Source of the DNA: Paraburkholderia sacchari
GTDB lineage: Bacteria; Pseudomonadota; Gammaproteobacteria; Burkholderiales; Burkholderiaceae
Assembly: GCF_000785435.2 (NCBI RefSeq)
Contig: NZ_JTDB02000002.1
Span: 1 to 64,000 of the forward strand
Reading direction: 5' to 3'
Length of the DNA stretch: 64,000 nt
Under the pieces are notes generated by a model. The model ran no database searches and had not been told where the DNA came from. It was given only the letters and a program-made list of their open reading frames with translations. Made by a program: the position numbers and the translations under genes. This document shows positions 8,530-19,972 of this stretch, piece after piece. Numbering within the stretch: position 1 is the stretch's first letter; each line of letters starts with the position of its first letter.

Positions 8530-9024
8530 TCACAGGATCGGCAACGCCGTCGTCTCCTTGAAGGTCTGAAGCGAGAAGCTCGACTTCACGTCGATCACGG
8601 ACGGGTGATGCAGCAACTGGTCCTGCACGAAGCGCGAGAAGTGCGCCATGTCCTCAACCTGCACCCGCAGCAGGAAATCCATGTCGCCTGTCATCGCGTG
8701 GCACGCCACCACTTCCGGCCAGGCCTGCACCGCCGCGCGAAAGAGTTCCGCGTGGGTGACGCCTTCGCGCCCCCCCGCCGTGGGCCCGCGCTTTTCCAGC
8801 CGCACGTTCACGTAGGCCAGCAGATCGAGCCCGAGCTTCTGCGCGTCGAGCAGCGCCACGTAGCCCCGTATCACGCCAATCTCCTCGAGCCGCCGAATGC
8901 GCCGCAAGCAGGGGCTGGGCGAAAGATTCACACGCTCGGCAATTTCCTGATTCGAGAGCCGGCCATTCTCCTGAAGAATCGCCAGAATCCGCCGGTCAAT
9001 CGCGTCTAGTTCGAAGTTCGCCAT
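8530..9024 (-). CDS. Lrp/AsnC-family transcriptional regulator
   Basis: A 164-residue regulator. The N-terminal winged helix-turn-helix reads LDAIDRRILAILQENGRLSNQEIAERVNLSPSPCLRRIRRLEE, followed by the RAM/AsnC ligand domain (AWPEVVACHAMTGDMDFLLRVQVEDMAHFSRFVQ). The start at MANFELD (9024) fits family members; an in-frame ATG five codons upstream is the alternative. It is divergent from hppD with a 160-bp intergenic region, a layout common for Lrp-type regulators of aromatic amino acid catabolism. Control of hppD is inferred. Confidence 0.92.
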   Translation of the reverse strand: MANFELDAIDRRILAILQENGRLSNQEIAERVNLSPSPCLRRIRRLEEIGVIRGYVALLDAQKLGLDLLAYVNVRLEKRGPTAGGREGVTHAELFRAAVQAWPEVVACHAMTGDMDFLLRVQVEDMAHFSRFVQDQLLHHPSVIDVKSSFSLQTFKETTALPIL

Positions 9025-9183
9025 TTTCTGCCATCTCATGTATCGACAATGGCAGTTTATAGCTCAAATTGCTGATCTATCGACCCAACTCGCAAGTTTT
9101 CGCCCAATCTGGACAGCTACACTTTGTCGCACGAAATCACCATTCTGCGATCGGCGCCAATCCGGTCGGCACAGGAGACAGTC

Positions 9184-10281
9184 ATGCACATTCCCAACTG
9201 GGAGAACCCCGTCGGCACCGACGGCTTCGAGTTCATCGAATACACCGCGCCGGACCCCAAGGCGCTCGGCAAGCTGTTCGAACGCATGGGCTTCACCGCC
9301 GTAGCGCGCCATCGGCACAAGGACGTGACGCTGTACCGCCAGGGCGACATCAACTTCATCGTCAACGGTGAGCCGGATTCGTTCGCACAGCGTTTCGCAC
9401 GCCTGCATGGTCCGTCGATCTGCGCGATTGCGTTCCGTGTGCACGACGCCGCCAAAGCCTACAAGCACGCGCTCGAACTGGGCGCCTGGGGCTTCGACAA
9501 CAAGACCGGCCCGATGGAGCTGAACATCCCGGCGATCAAGGGCATTGGCGACTCGCTGATCTATTTCGTCGACCGCTGGCGCGGCAAGAACGGCGCAGCG
9601 CCGGGCAGCATCGGCGACATCAGCATCTACGACGTCGACTTCGAGCCGATTCCGGGCGCCGAGCAAAACCCGGCCGGCCACGGCCTCACCTACATCGACC
9701 ACCTCACGCACAACGTGCACCGCGGCCGCATGAACGAATGGGCAGAGTTCTACGAACGCCTCTTCAACTTCCGCGAAATCCGTTACTTCGACATCGAAGG
9801 CAAGGTGACGGGCGTAAAGTCGAAGGCGATGACCTCGCCCTGCGGCAAGATCCGCATTCCGATCAACGAGGAAGGCGGCGAGACGGCCGGCCAGATCCAG
9901 GAATATCTCGACGCGTACCACGGCGAAGGCATCCAGCACATCGCGCTCGGCACCAATGACATCTACCGCACGGTGGATGGCCTGCGCGCCTCGCAAATCG
10001 CGCTACTCGATACGATCGATACCTATTACGAACTCGTGGACCGCCGCATTCCGAACCACGGAGAGCCGCTGGACGAGCTCAAGAAGCGCAAGATCCTGAT
10101 CGACGGGATGCCCGAAGACCTGCTGCTGCAGATCTTCACGGAAAACCAGATCGGCCCGATCTTCTTCGAGATCATTCAGCGCAAGGGCAATCAGGGCTTT
10201 GGCGAGGGCAATTTCAAGGCGTTGTTCGAATCGATCGAGCTCGACCAGATTCGCCGCGGTGTGGTGAAAGACAAGGCCTGA
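9184..10281 (+). CDS. hppD: 4-hydroxyphenylpyruvate dioxygenase
   Basis: Fe(II)-dependent dioxygenase (365 residues) converting 4-hydroxyphenylpyruvate to homogentisate in tyrosine catabolism. It has the two vicinal-oxygen-chelate domains of the family. The C-terminal domain supplies the iron ligands: His in [10 protein letters not shown] near residue 172, His in GIQHIALGT near 251 and Glu in [10 protein letters not shown] near 330. The start at MHIPNWENP (9184) has AGGAG 7 bp upstream; the frame is open a further 20 codons without support. It is divergent from the Lrp/AsnC gene and followed by its own terminator at 10312. Confidence 0.96.
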   Translation: MHIPNWENPVGTDGFEFIEYTAPDPKALGKLFERMGFTAVARHRHKDVTLYRQGDINFIVNGEPDSFAQRFARLHGPSICAIAFRVHDAAKAYKHALELGAWGFDNKTGPMELNIPAIKGIGDSLIYFVDRWRGKNGAAPGSIGDISIYDVDFEPIPGAEQNPAGHGLTYIDHLTHNVHRGRMNEWAEFYERLFNFREIRYFDIEGKVTGVKSKAMTSPCGKIRIPINEEGGETAGQIQEYLDAYHGEGIQHIALGTNDIYRTVDGLRASQIALLDTIDTYYELVDRRIPNHGEPLDELKKRKILIDGMPEDLLLQIFTENQIGPIFFEIIQRKGNQGFGEGNFKALFESIELDQIRRGVVKDKA

Positions 10282-10311
10282 AGTAGCGCGAAATTCCGCG
10301 CGTCAGTATGC

Positions 10312-10347
10312 AAAAAGGGCGAAGATCGCGTGATCTTCGCCCTTTTT
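10312..10347 (+). terminator. terminator after hppD
   Basis: AAAAAGGGCGAAGATC and GATCTTCGCCCTTTTT form a long perfect stem around a GCGT loop, with T-runs following. Symmetric, so it could act in both directions; it may also end the small gene at 10428 on the minus strand. Confidence 0.92.
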
Positions 10348-10427
10348 AGTTTTTGGAGTCCGCCGCCGCACACCCGGCAACGGATTCGGATGAATGGAAT
10401 GCTGCGCGGATCAGCGCGGCATTGAGA

Positions 10428-10622
10428 TTAACGTTTGGCGCTCGGCCCGACCTTCACAGCCGGCATGGCGCTCGAATCAGCCTTTGCACACAGCGTGTAC
10501 TGCGCGCACGACGTCGATGCATTCGCGCCGCTTTTCGTGCTGGCGTTCGAATGCAGGGGCGCGCTCATGGCGAAGAACGCGGCCGAGACCGTCAGAAAGG
10601 TCTGGATATGTCGATTGTTCAT
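10428..10622 (-). CDS. small exported protein, unknown function
   Basis: A 64-residue open frame that I do not recognise. Two things support a real gene: an AGGAG 6 bp before the ATG, and an N terminus that looks like a signal peptide (MNNRHIQTFLTVSAAFFAM, then APLHSNAS). The predicted mature part is about 37 residues with two cysteines (CAQYTLC), ending VKVGPSAKR. It stands alone in the 770-bp gap between hppD and the indolepyruvate oxidoreductase, on the opposite strand. Confidence 0.6.
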   Translation of the reverse strand: MNNRHIQTFLTVSAAFFAMSAPLHSNASTKSGANASTSCAQYTLCAKADSSAMPAVKVGPSAKR

Positions 10623-11051
10623 GCGGTACTCCTATTTTGAAACAGCCTTTCACTGCGCAATGGCGCGTTCGCACCCTGAATTTCTCGGGCGCGTCGCGAT
10701 CTGCACAAATGAGGGAGTAGAGAGGATATTCAAGGGGAGCCTGTTGCGGTGCAACTTTTACATGCCGTTACCTCGCGCCTAACTCTGACACATCCTTTGT
10801 TACACAGCCCCTCCAGGCCTTTCAGCGTTTCTTACCCGGCTGCTGAACCAGACCCGACAGAGTCCGGCGACGCGCACGATTCATGCAGGGTTTCCCGTGG
10901 GGGCGGTGGGTTTGCCCGAGTGCTACCATCGCTCAAAAGCAGCCACGATGGCGAGCCTCGGCCGACGCGTTCACAAGACGCCAAGGCCTCCCGAAGCTCT
11001 GGCGATCCCACAATGGATTGAACGGATTGGTTCGATGGAGGAAGACACATA
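10623..11051. other. non-coding stretch upstream of the indolepyruvate oxidoreductase
   Basis: About 430 bp with no credible gene. It must contain the promoters of both the small exported protein (minus) and the oxidoreductase (plus). No convincing -35/-10 pair could be assigned. The 3' end carries GGAGGAAG, a strong ribosome-binding site for the gene starting at 11052. Confidence 0.5.
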
Positions 11052-14000
11052 ATGAATGCCCCGCTAGACGCAGGTCAGCGCGCTTCGCTCGAAGCCGCAC
11101 TCGCTTCCGTCACGCTCGACGACAAATACACCCTCGAACGCGGCCGCGCGTACATGAGCGGCATCCAGGCGCTGGTCCGCCTGCCGATGCTGCAGCAGGA
11201 ACGCGACAAGGCCGCCGGTCTCAATACCGCGGGGTTCATTTCAGGCTATCGCGGCTCGCCGCTGGGCGGGCTCGATCAGTCCCTCTGGAAGGCCAAGCAG
11301 CATCTCGCCGCCCATCAAGTCGTATTTCAGCCCGGCGTCAATGAGGACCTCGCCGCGACCGCCGTGTGGGGTTCGCAGCAGGTGAACCTGTACCCATCGG
11401 CGAAATACGACGGCGTGTTTTCCATGTGGTACGGCAAGGGCCCCGGCGTCGACCGCTGCGGCGACGTGTTCAAGCACGGCAACTCTGCCGGCTCGTCGCC
11501 GCACGGCGGCGTGCTCGTGCTCGCCGGCGACGACCATGCCGCCAAGTCGTCCACGCTCGCGCACCAGTCCGAGCACATCTTCAAGGCCTGCGGACTGCCG
11601 GTGCTGTTCCCCTCGAACGTGCAGGAATATCTCGACTTCGGGCTGCACGGCTGGGCGATGAGCCGCTACTCGGGCCTCTGGGTGGCTATGAAGTGCGTGA
11701 CCGACGTGGTCGAATCGTCTGCATCGGTGGAGATCGATCCACATCGCACCAGCATCGTCCTGCCCGAAGACTTCGCGATGCCCGAGGGCGGCCTGAACAT
11801 CCGCTGGCCCGATCCGCCGCTCGTGCAGGAAGCGCGTCTGCTCGACTACAAATGGTATGCGGGCCTCGCTTACGTGCGGGCCAACAAGCTCGATCGCATC
11901 GAGATCGATTCTCCGCACGCGCGCTTTGGCATCATCACCGGCGGCAAGGCGTATCTCGACGTGCGCCAGGCGCTCACCGACCTCGGCCTCGACGACGAAA
12001 CCTGCTCGCGCATCGGTCTGCGGCTCTACAAGGTCGGCTGCGTGTGGCCGCTCGAAGCTCAAGGCGCGCATGCATTCGCGCGCGGGCTCGAAGAAATTCT
12101 CGTGGTCGAGGAAAAGCGCCAGATTCTCGAATACGCGATCAAGGAAGAGCTGTACAACTGGCCCGACGCGCAGCGCCCGCGCGTGTACGGCAAATTCGAC
12201 GAAAAAGACGGCGCCGGCGGCGAATGGTCGGTGCCGATGGGCAACTGGCTGCTGCCCGCGCACTATGAACTGTCGCCCGCGATCATCGCCAAGGCCATCG
12301 CCACGCGTCTGGACAAGTTCGAGATTCCCTCCGACGTGCGCGCGCGCATCGCGTCGCGCATCGCGGTGATCGAGGCGAAGGAAAAGGCGCTCGCGAAGCC
12401 GCGCGTGCAGGCCGAGCGCAAGCCCTGGTTCTGCTCGGGCTGCCCGCACAACACGTCGACCAACGTGCCCGAAGGCTCGCGCGCGATGGCCGGGATCGGC
12501 TGCCATTACATGACCGTGTGGATGGACCGCAGCACGAGCACCTCCAGCCAGATGGGCGGCGAAGGCGTGGCCTGGGTCGGCCAGGCGCCGTTCACGAACG
12601 AGAAGCACGTGTTCGCGAACCTCGGCGACGGCACCTACTTCCATTCGGGCTTGCTCGCAATCCGCGCGGCAATCGCCTCGAAGGCGAACATCACCTACAA
12701 GATCCTCTACAACGACGCGGTCGCCATGACGGGCGGCCAGCCCGTGGACGGCGTGCTCACCGTGCCCCAGATCACGCATCAGCTCGCCTCCGAAGGCGCG
12801 GCGAAAATCGTGATCGTGACCGACGAGCCCGAGAAGTATCAGGGTGCGGCGGGCAATCCGATCACCACACTCGCGCCGGGCGTGACGATCCACCATCGCG
12901 ACCAGCTAGACGCGATTCAGCGCGAGCTGCGCGAGATTGCCGGCACGACCATCCTGATCTACGACCAGACCTGCGCGACCGAGAAGCGCCGCCGCCGCAA
13001 GCGCGGCACCTATCCCGATCCGGCGAAGCGCGTCGTCATCAATGAGGCGGTCTGCGAAGGCTGTGGAGATTGCTCCGTGCAATCGAATTGCTTGAGCGTC
13101 GAGCCGCTCGACACCGAATACGGCACCAAGCGCAAGATCAACCAGTCCACCTGCAACAAGGACTTCTCGTGCGTGAAGGGCTTCTGCCCGAGCTTCGTCA
13201 CGGTCGAAGGCGGCCAGTTGCGCAAGCCGAAATCGAACACCGTGGTGAGCGACGCGATGCCGCCCGTGCCGATGCCCGAGGTGCCCGCGATCGGCCAGCC
13301 CTATGGCGTGCTCGTGACGGGCGTGGGCGGCACCGGCGTGGTGACGATCGGCGCACTGCTCGGCATGGCCGCGCACCTCGAGGCGAAGGGCGTAACCGTG
13401 CTCGACGTCACCGGTCTCGCGCAAAAGGGCGGCGCGGTGATGAGCCACGTGCAGATCGCCAACCGTCCGACGGACATCCACGCGACGCGCATCGCCATGG
13501 GCGAGGCGGGGCTCGTGATCGGCTGCGACGCCATCGTGACCGCCAGCGACGACTGCGTTTCGCGCATCCAGGAAGGCCAGACGCACGTCGTGCTCAATAG
13601 CGCGCCCACGCCCACCGCCGAGTTCATCAAGAACCCGCAGTGGCGATTCCCTGGCGCCAACACCGAAGCCGACGTGCGCGCGGCAGCCGGCGCCGACAAC
13701 GTCGCCACCGTCGATGCGAACCGCTATGCGCTCGCCCTGCTCGGCGACGCGATCTACACAAACCCGTTCGTGCTCGGCTACGCGTGGCAGCGCGGCTGGC
13801 TGCCGCTCATGCACGAATCGCTCACGCGCGCGATCGAGTTGAATGCGGTGCAGGTCGAAAAGAATCTCGCCGCGTTCGAATGGGGCCGGCGCGTCGCGCA
13901 CGACCGCGAGACCGTGGACCGGCTCGTGAAATCGCCAGCACCGGATGCCGATGCCGGCGGCGCGAAGATCGTTTCGCTGCACACGCCCAAGGCGCTCGAC

Positions 14001-14678
14001 ACGCTCATCGAAAAGCGCGCGCAGTATCTCGCCGCATATCAGAACAAGGCCTATGCGCAGCGCTATCGCGCGTTCGTCGACGAAGTGCGCCGCGCCGAAG
14101 CGAAGCTCGAGCGCGCCGATATCAGCCTGAATAGTGGCCTGAACGAGCAGCCGTTGGCCGAAACGGTCGCGAAGAACCTGCACAAGCTGATGGCGTACAA
14201 GGACGAGTACGAAGTCGCGCGCCTCTACGCCGATCCGGCATTCGTCGAGAAACTCAAGGCAAGCTTCGAGGGCGACTGGAAGCTCAACTTCCATCTCGCG
14301 CCGCCGTCGTTCGCGAAGCACGACGAAAAGGGCCATCTGGTGAAGAAGCAGTACGGCCCGCGCATGCTCACGGCCATGCGCGGGCTGGCGAAGCTCAAGT
14401 TCTTGCGCGGCACGGCCCTCGATCCGTTCGGCCGCACCGAGGAACGCCGCCACGAGCGCGCATTGATCGGCGAGTACGAGGCGCTCGTGCGCGAAATCAT
14501 TGGCGGATTGAGCGAGGCGAACCTCCCACTCGCGATCGAGCTTGCGAATCTGCCCGATGCGATTCGCGGCTACGGCCATGTGAAGGAGAACAACCTCAAG
14601 GCCACACGCGCGAAGTGGGCAACGCTGCTCGCGAAGTGGCGCTCGCCGGAGAACGGGGCCGCGCGCCACGCCGCTTGA
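11052..14678 (+). CDS. fused indolepyruvate (arylpyruvate) ferredoxin oxidoreductase
   Basis: A 1208-residue thiamine-diphosphate and iron-sulfur enzyme that oxidatively decarboxylates arylpyruvates (indole-, phenyl- or hydroxyphenylpyruvate) to aryl-acetyl-CoA with ferredoxin as acceptor. It corresponds to a fusion of the IorA and IorB subunits. Order: N-terminal pyrimidine-binding domain (GFISGYRGSPLGG); CSGCPHNTS and a TPP-binding region GDGTYFHSGLLA..NDAVAMTGGQ around residues 460-560; a cysteine cluster CEGCGDCSVQSNC..CNKDFSCVKGFC around 670-715; and a C-terminal gamma-type domain GVGGTGVVTIGALLGMAA near 757. The ATG at 11052 has GGAGG upstream. It lies next to hppD and 5 kb from paaABCDE, which suggests arylpyruvates as physiological substrates. 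Substrate range is inferred. Confidence 0.93.
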   Translation: MNAPLDAGQRASLEAALASVTLDDKYTLERGRAYMSGIQALVRLPMLQQERDKAAGLNTAGFISGYRGSPLGGLDQSLWKAKQHLAAHQVVFQPGVNEDLAATAVWGSQQVNLYPSAKYDGVFSMWYGKGPGVDRCGDVFKHGNSAGSSPHGGVLVLAGDDHAAKSSTLAHQSEHIFKACGLPVLFPSNVQEYLDFGLHGWAMSRYSGLWVAMKCVTDVVESSASVEIDPHRTSIVLPEDFAMPEGGLNIRWPDPPLVQEARLLDYKWYAGLAYVRANKLDRIEIDSPHARFGIITGGKAYLDVRQALTDLGLDDETCSRIGLRLYKVGCVWPLEAQGAHAFARGLEEILVVEEKRQILEYAIKEELYNWPDAQRPRVYGKFDEKDGAGGEWSVPMGNWLLPAHYELSPAIIAKAIATRLDKFEIPSDVRARIASRIAVIEAKEKALAKPRVQAERKPWFCSGCPHNTSTNVPEGSRAMAGIGCHYMTVWMDRSTSTSSQMGGEGVAWVGQAPFTNEKHVFANLGDGTYFHSGLLAIRAAIASKANITYKILYNDAVAMTGGQPVDGVLTVPQITHQLASEGAAKIVIVTDEPEKYQGAAGNPITTLAPGVTIHHRDQLDAIQRELREIAGTTILIYDQTCATEKRRRRKRGTYPDPAKRVVINEAVCEGCGDCSVQSNCLSVEPLDTEYGTKRKINQSTCNKDFSCVKGFCPSFVTVEGGQLRKPKSNTVVSDAMPPVPMPEVPAIGQPYGVLVTGVGGTGVVTIGALLGMAAHLEAKGVTVLDVTGLAQKGGAVMSHVQIANRPTDIHATRIAMGEAGLVIGCDAIVTASDDCVSRIQEGQTHVVLNSAPTPTAEFIKNPQWRFPGANTEADVRAAAGADNVATVDANRYALALLGDAIYTNPFVLGYAWQRGWLPLMHESLTRAIELNAVQVEKNLAAFEWGRRVAHDRETVDRLVKSPAPDADAGGAKIVSLHTPKALDTLIEKRAQYLAAYQNKAYAQRYRAFVDEVRRAEAKLERADISLNSGLNEQPLAETVAKNLHKLMAYKDEYEVARLYADPAFVEKLKASFEGDWKLNFHLAPPSFAKHDEKGHLVKKQYGPRMLTAMRGLAKLKFLRGTALDPFGRTEERRHERALIGEYEALVREIIGGLSEANLPLAIELANLPDAIRGYGHVKENNLKATRAKWATLLAKWRSPENGAARHAA

Positions 14679-14716
14679 TCTCGTGGGTTGACCGCAAATT
14701 CGAAGCTGCAAAAACG

Positions 14717-14749
14717 AAGGGCGCTCCGCCAAAAGCGGAGCGCCCTTTT
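14717..14749. terminator. bidirectional terminator
   Basis: GGGCGCTCCGC (14719-14729) and GCGGAGCGCCC (14735-14745) form an 11-bp stem followed by TTTT. On the minus strand T-rich sequence also follows. It sits between the convergent oxidoreductase and malic enzyme genes. Confidence 0.9.
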
Positions 14750-14771
14750 CATCCAGCCCGCAAAACCCCGC

Positions 14772-17054
<2,283 letters not shown>

Positions 17055-17420
17055 TTTCGGGCCTGCCAGGACGTGAGAGACGAGTGAAATTTTATGTTCG
17101 TAGGCCCGCCGGTTCACGCGACGCTCGGGCTCTCGGCAATGGCAGGTCCTGCGCACGTGCGGCAAACGCGGCAGCGGCAGGCCCGGACCATAGGCGAAAC
17201 GGCGCGGGCGAAATGGCGGGGGATTAGTGTACACCTCGCCATGATCGCGGCGAGTCGGGGCAAAGACTGATACCGGGAATTTGTCGCGCGCCGGAGTCAC
17301 TGCCGAGATTGCCGCGCATCACGCAGCATCACGCGGCATCAGGCCCCATACGCGCGCCAGCGAGACGCGAGATGCGACGTTGCGCCGCATCCGATATGCC
17401 GTCTCCGCGAAATTCAGCGC
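17055..17420 (-). other. non-coding gap, maeB promoter region
   Basis: About 366 bp between the end of the MFS gene and the start of maeB, both on the minus strand. A TAAAAT hexamer near 17090 on the minus strand is a possible -10 for maeB. No gene or strong terminator is seen here. Confidence 0.4.
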
Positions 17421-18782
17421 TTATTCGAGCGCTGCGCCGCGCCGTTCGGGAATCAAGAGGAGCGTCGCGAGAATGTCCAGCACGTAGATCGCCGCGAGCA
17501 TGCCGAGCGCCGCCGTGAACGAATAGCGGGCCGCCATCGCGCCGACCGCGAGCGGCCCGAAGCCGCCCACCGCCCGACCGATGTTGAAAAGGACATTCTG
17601 GGCGGTGGCGCGCGCGGCCGTCGGATAGAGCTCCGAAATAAGCGCGCCATAGCCGCCGATCATGCCGTTCACAAACACGCCCATGGCCGCCCCGCCGATC
17701 AGCAAGGCGAACGGCGTGCTCAGATGCGCATAGACATACACCATTGCCACCGCCCCCACCTGATAGAACAGGAACGTGGGCCGGCGCCCGAAGCGGTCGG
17801 CCGCCACGCCGAAAAGCCAGATCCCGAGCGCCATGCCCGCGACAGTCGCGGCGGTCCAGAGGCCGGACTTCGTGAGCGAATAGCCAAAGGACTTCGAAAG
17901 ATAGGCGGGCAGCCAGATCATGAGCCCGTAGTAGCCAAAGTTCTGCACCGAGCAGAGCACCGTTACGCCGAGACTCGCGCGCGCCGTGCGGGCGTCGGCA
18001 ACCAGCAAACGGACCGCGCGCAGCCATGCGCCGCGCTCGCGTGCAGGCGCCTCGGCCAGCATCCGTTCAACGCGCGCCCGATGGGCCACGAACAGCTCGG
18101 GTTCCTCCACGCTCCGGCGCACGATGAACGACACCACCGCGGGCAGAAGACCGATGGCGAACATGCCGCGCCAGCCGATCAGCGGCAGGAGCCACGGCGT
18201 GAGCAGCGCCGCGGCGAGCACGCCCACTTGCCAGCCCAGCCCGACATACGACGACGCCCGCGCGCGCAGCCGGTCGGGCCACGCCTCGGCAACCAGCGCC
18301 ATGCCGATGCCGAACTCGCCGCCAAGCCCGATGCCGGCGATCGTCCGGTAGATCAGCAAATCGGCATAGCCGCGCGAAAGCGCGCACAGCCCGGTGAAGA
18401 CGGCGAAGACCAGAATCGTCCAGGTGAGCACGCGCACACGCCCGAAGCGGTCCGAAAGCAACCCGAACACGATGCCGCCCACCACAGCGCCCACGAGCGT
18501 CCACGTGACAAGCGAGCCGGCCTGCGCGCCCGAGAGATGCAGATCCGCGCTGATGGCGGGCAGCATGAAGCCGAGCATCAGCAAGTCGAAACCGTCCATG
18601 GCGTAGCCGAGCACCGAGGCAATCAGCGCGCGCACGGCGTGGCCGCCCACGGGCGCCGCGTGCAGGGCTTCATCTGCGGTATGCGGGACGGCAGCGGGCG
18701 CGATGGCGGTATCGGCGGGCGAGAGTGCCGAAGACCCGGAAGCGGGTTCGGGATACGGTTCAGGACGGGAGGCGGCAGTCAT
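17421..18782 (-). CDS. MFS transporter, metabolite:H+ symporter type
   Basis: A 453-residue inner-membrane carrier with 12 predicted transmembrane helices after a 48-residue Pro/Ala-rich N terminus. Signature loops are DRFGRVRV between helices 2 and 3, RTIAGIGLGGEFGIGM in helix 4-5 and DRFGRRPT between helices 8 and 9. MDGFDLLMLGF in helix 1 resembles the aromatic-acid/carboxylate (AAHS/MHS-like) carriers, so an organic acid substrate is likely. Nothing nearby fixes it. It is divergent from pyrE. Confidence 0.85.
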   Translation of the reverse strand: MTAASRPEPYPEPASGSSALSPADTAIAPAAVPHTADEALHAAPVGGHAVRALIASVLGYAMDGFDLLMLGFMLPAISADLHLSGAQAGSLVTWTLVGAVVGGIVFGLLSDRFGRVRVLTWTILVFAVFTGLCALSRGYADLLIYRTIAGIGLGGEFGIGMALVAEAWPDRLRARASSYVGLGWQVGVLAAALLTPWLLPLIGWRGMFAIGLLPAVVSFIVRRSVEEPELFVAHRARVERMLAEAPARERGAWLRAVRLLVADARTARASLGVTVLCSVQNFGYYGLMIWLPAYLSKSFGYSLTKSGLWTAATVAGMALGIWLFGVAADRFGRRPTFLFYQVGAVAMVYVYAHLSTPFALLIGGAAMGVFVNGMIGGYGALISELYPTAARATAQNVLFNIGRAVGGFGPLAVGAMAARYSFTAALGMLAAIYVLDILATLLLIPERRGAALE

Positions 18783-19158
18783 TCGGACAATCCTTTGCGG
18801 GGCGCGGGCCAGACGAAAACCGGCGTGAGTTTACTGGCGCGCCTGCGCAGCCACAACCAGGACCGCGTGGCCGGCGCGCTCCCCGGCGCGACCCCGATCC
18901 CACCCCAGATCCCACCCTGCAAAGCCGGCGGGCGCTGTCAGTGCGACTCGTCGGCGAACGTCAAGTCGGGTAAAATACCCGGCTACGCGCGCAAGAAATA
19001 CCGTCCGGAGCGAGCGAGTCGCCAGAAGCCAAACCTCTGGCGATCGACGCCATCCGGGCCGCGCATCGCGAGTTCCGCTACATGCCAGACTCGCCGTGCC
19101 AGCGCCACCGGGCCCAGCGCCCACCCTCCTCCGCATTCATCTATCCAAGGATTCGCCC
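18783..19158 (+). promoter_or_regulatory. pyrE upstream region with CGGGTA/TACCCG dyad
   Basis: The 376 bp between the MFS start and pyrE contain a small inverted repeat CGGGTA-AAA-TACCCG at 18967-18981 whose centre forms a TAAAAT hexamer, a candidate -10 element embedded in a dyad. No good -35 is visible. The leader to pyrE would be about 180 nt. No riboswitch or attenuator was recognised. Confidence 0.4.
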
Positions 19159-19845
19159 ATGACAGGCAACGATCGCCAGACGATCTCGGACGCAACCGCG
19201 AAAATGCTGCTCGAAGTGAAGGCCGTGCACTTCAATGCCGAAAAACCCTTCATCTTCACTTCCGGCTGGGCGAGCCCGGTCTATATCGACTGCCGCAAGC
19301 TGATCTCGTATCCGCGCGTGCGCCGCGGCCTGATGGAAATGGCCGAGGCCACCATTCTGCGCGACGTCGGCTACGAGCAGATCGACGCCGTGGCCGGCGG
19401 CGAAACCGCGGGCATTCCGTTCGCGGCATGGCTCTCGGACCGCCTGATGGTACCGATGCAGTACGTGCGCAAGAAGCCGAAGGGCTTTGGCCGCAACGCG
19501 CAAATCGAAGGTCTGCTCACCGAAGGCCAGCGCGTGCTGCTGGTCGAGGACCTGACCACCGACAGCCGCAGCAAGATCAACTTCATCAACGCGCTGCGCA
19601 CCGCCGGCGCGCAGGTGAACCACTGCTTCGTGCTGTTCCACTACAACATCTTCAAGGAAAGCGTCTCGGTCCTCAAGGATATCGACGTCGACCTGCACGC
19701 GCTCGCCACGTGGTGGGACGTGCTGCGCGTTGCCAAGGAATCGGGCTACTTCGAAACGAAGACGCTCGACGAAGTGGAGAAATTCCTCCACGCGCCGGCC
19801 GAATGGTCGGCGGCGCACGGCGGCGCGACCTCGGCACCGCAATAA
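19159..19845 (+). CDS. pyrE: orotate phosphoribosyltransferase
   Basis: Adds phosphoribose from PRPP to orotate to give OMP, the fifth step of UMP synthesis. The 228-residue protein has the PRPP-binding loop [14 protein letters not shown] near residue 130, [14 protein letters not shown] near 35 and [17 protein letters not shown] near 105. The start at MTGNDRQ (19159) follows CCAAGG; an in-frame ATG 21 codons upstream gives an unsupported Pro-rich extension. It is followed by a strong terminator. Confidence 0.95.
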   Translation: MTGNDRQTISDATAKMLLEVKAVHFNAEKPFIFTSGWASPVYIDCRKLISYPRVRRGLMEMAEATILRDVGYEQIDAVAGGETAGIPFAAWLSDRLMVPMQYVRKKPKGFGRNAQIEGLLTEGQRVLLVEDLTTDSRSKINFINALRTAGAQVNHCFVLFHYNIFKESVSVLKDIDVDLHALATWWDVLRVAKESGYFETKTLDEVEKFLHAPAEWSAAHGGATSAPQ

Positions 19846-19899
19846 GCCTGCGAGTGGGCTCGCGCGCGGCTCACGCTCGGCGCGCCCCGATCACAAGCC

Positions 19900-19936
19900 A
19901 AAAAAGCCATCTGTCCGAAAGGCAGATGGCTTTTTT
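19900..19936. terminator. bidirectional terminator
   Basis: Six A, stem GCCATCTG/CAGATGGC, six T. It separates convergent pyrE and the response regulator gene and can terminate both. Confidence 0.92.
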
Positions 19937-19972
19937 CATGCGCCGCGCAAAACGTCGTGCGGCGGCGCGCGC

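Noticed and set aside
9025-9183. Repeated TATCGAC (9041 and 9078) between the Lrp/AsnC gene and hppD
   Set aside because: Two 7-bp matches are too little to claim a regulator site, although an Lrp-type operator is expected here.
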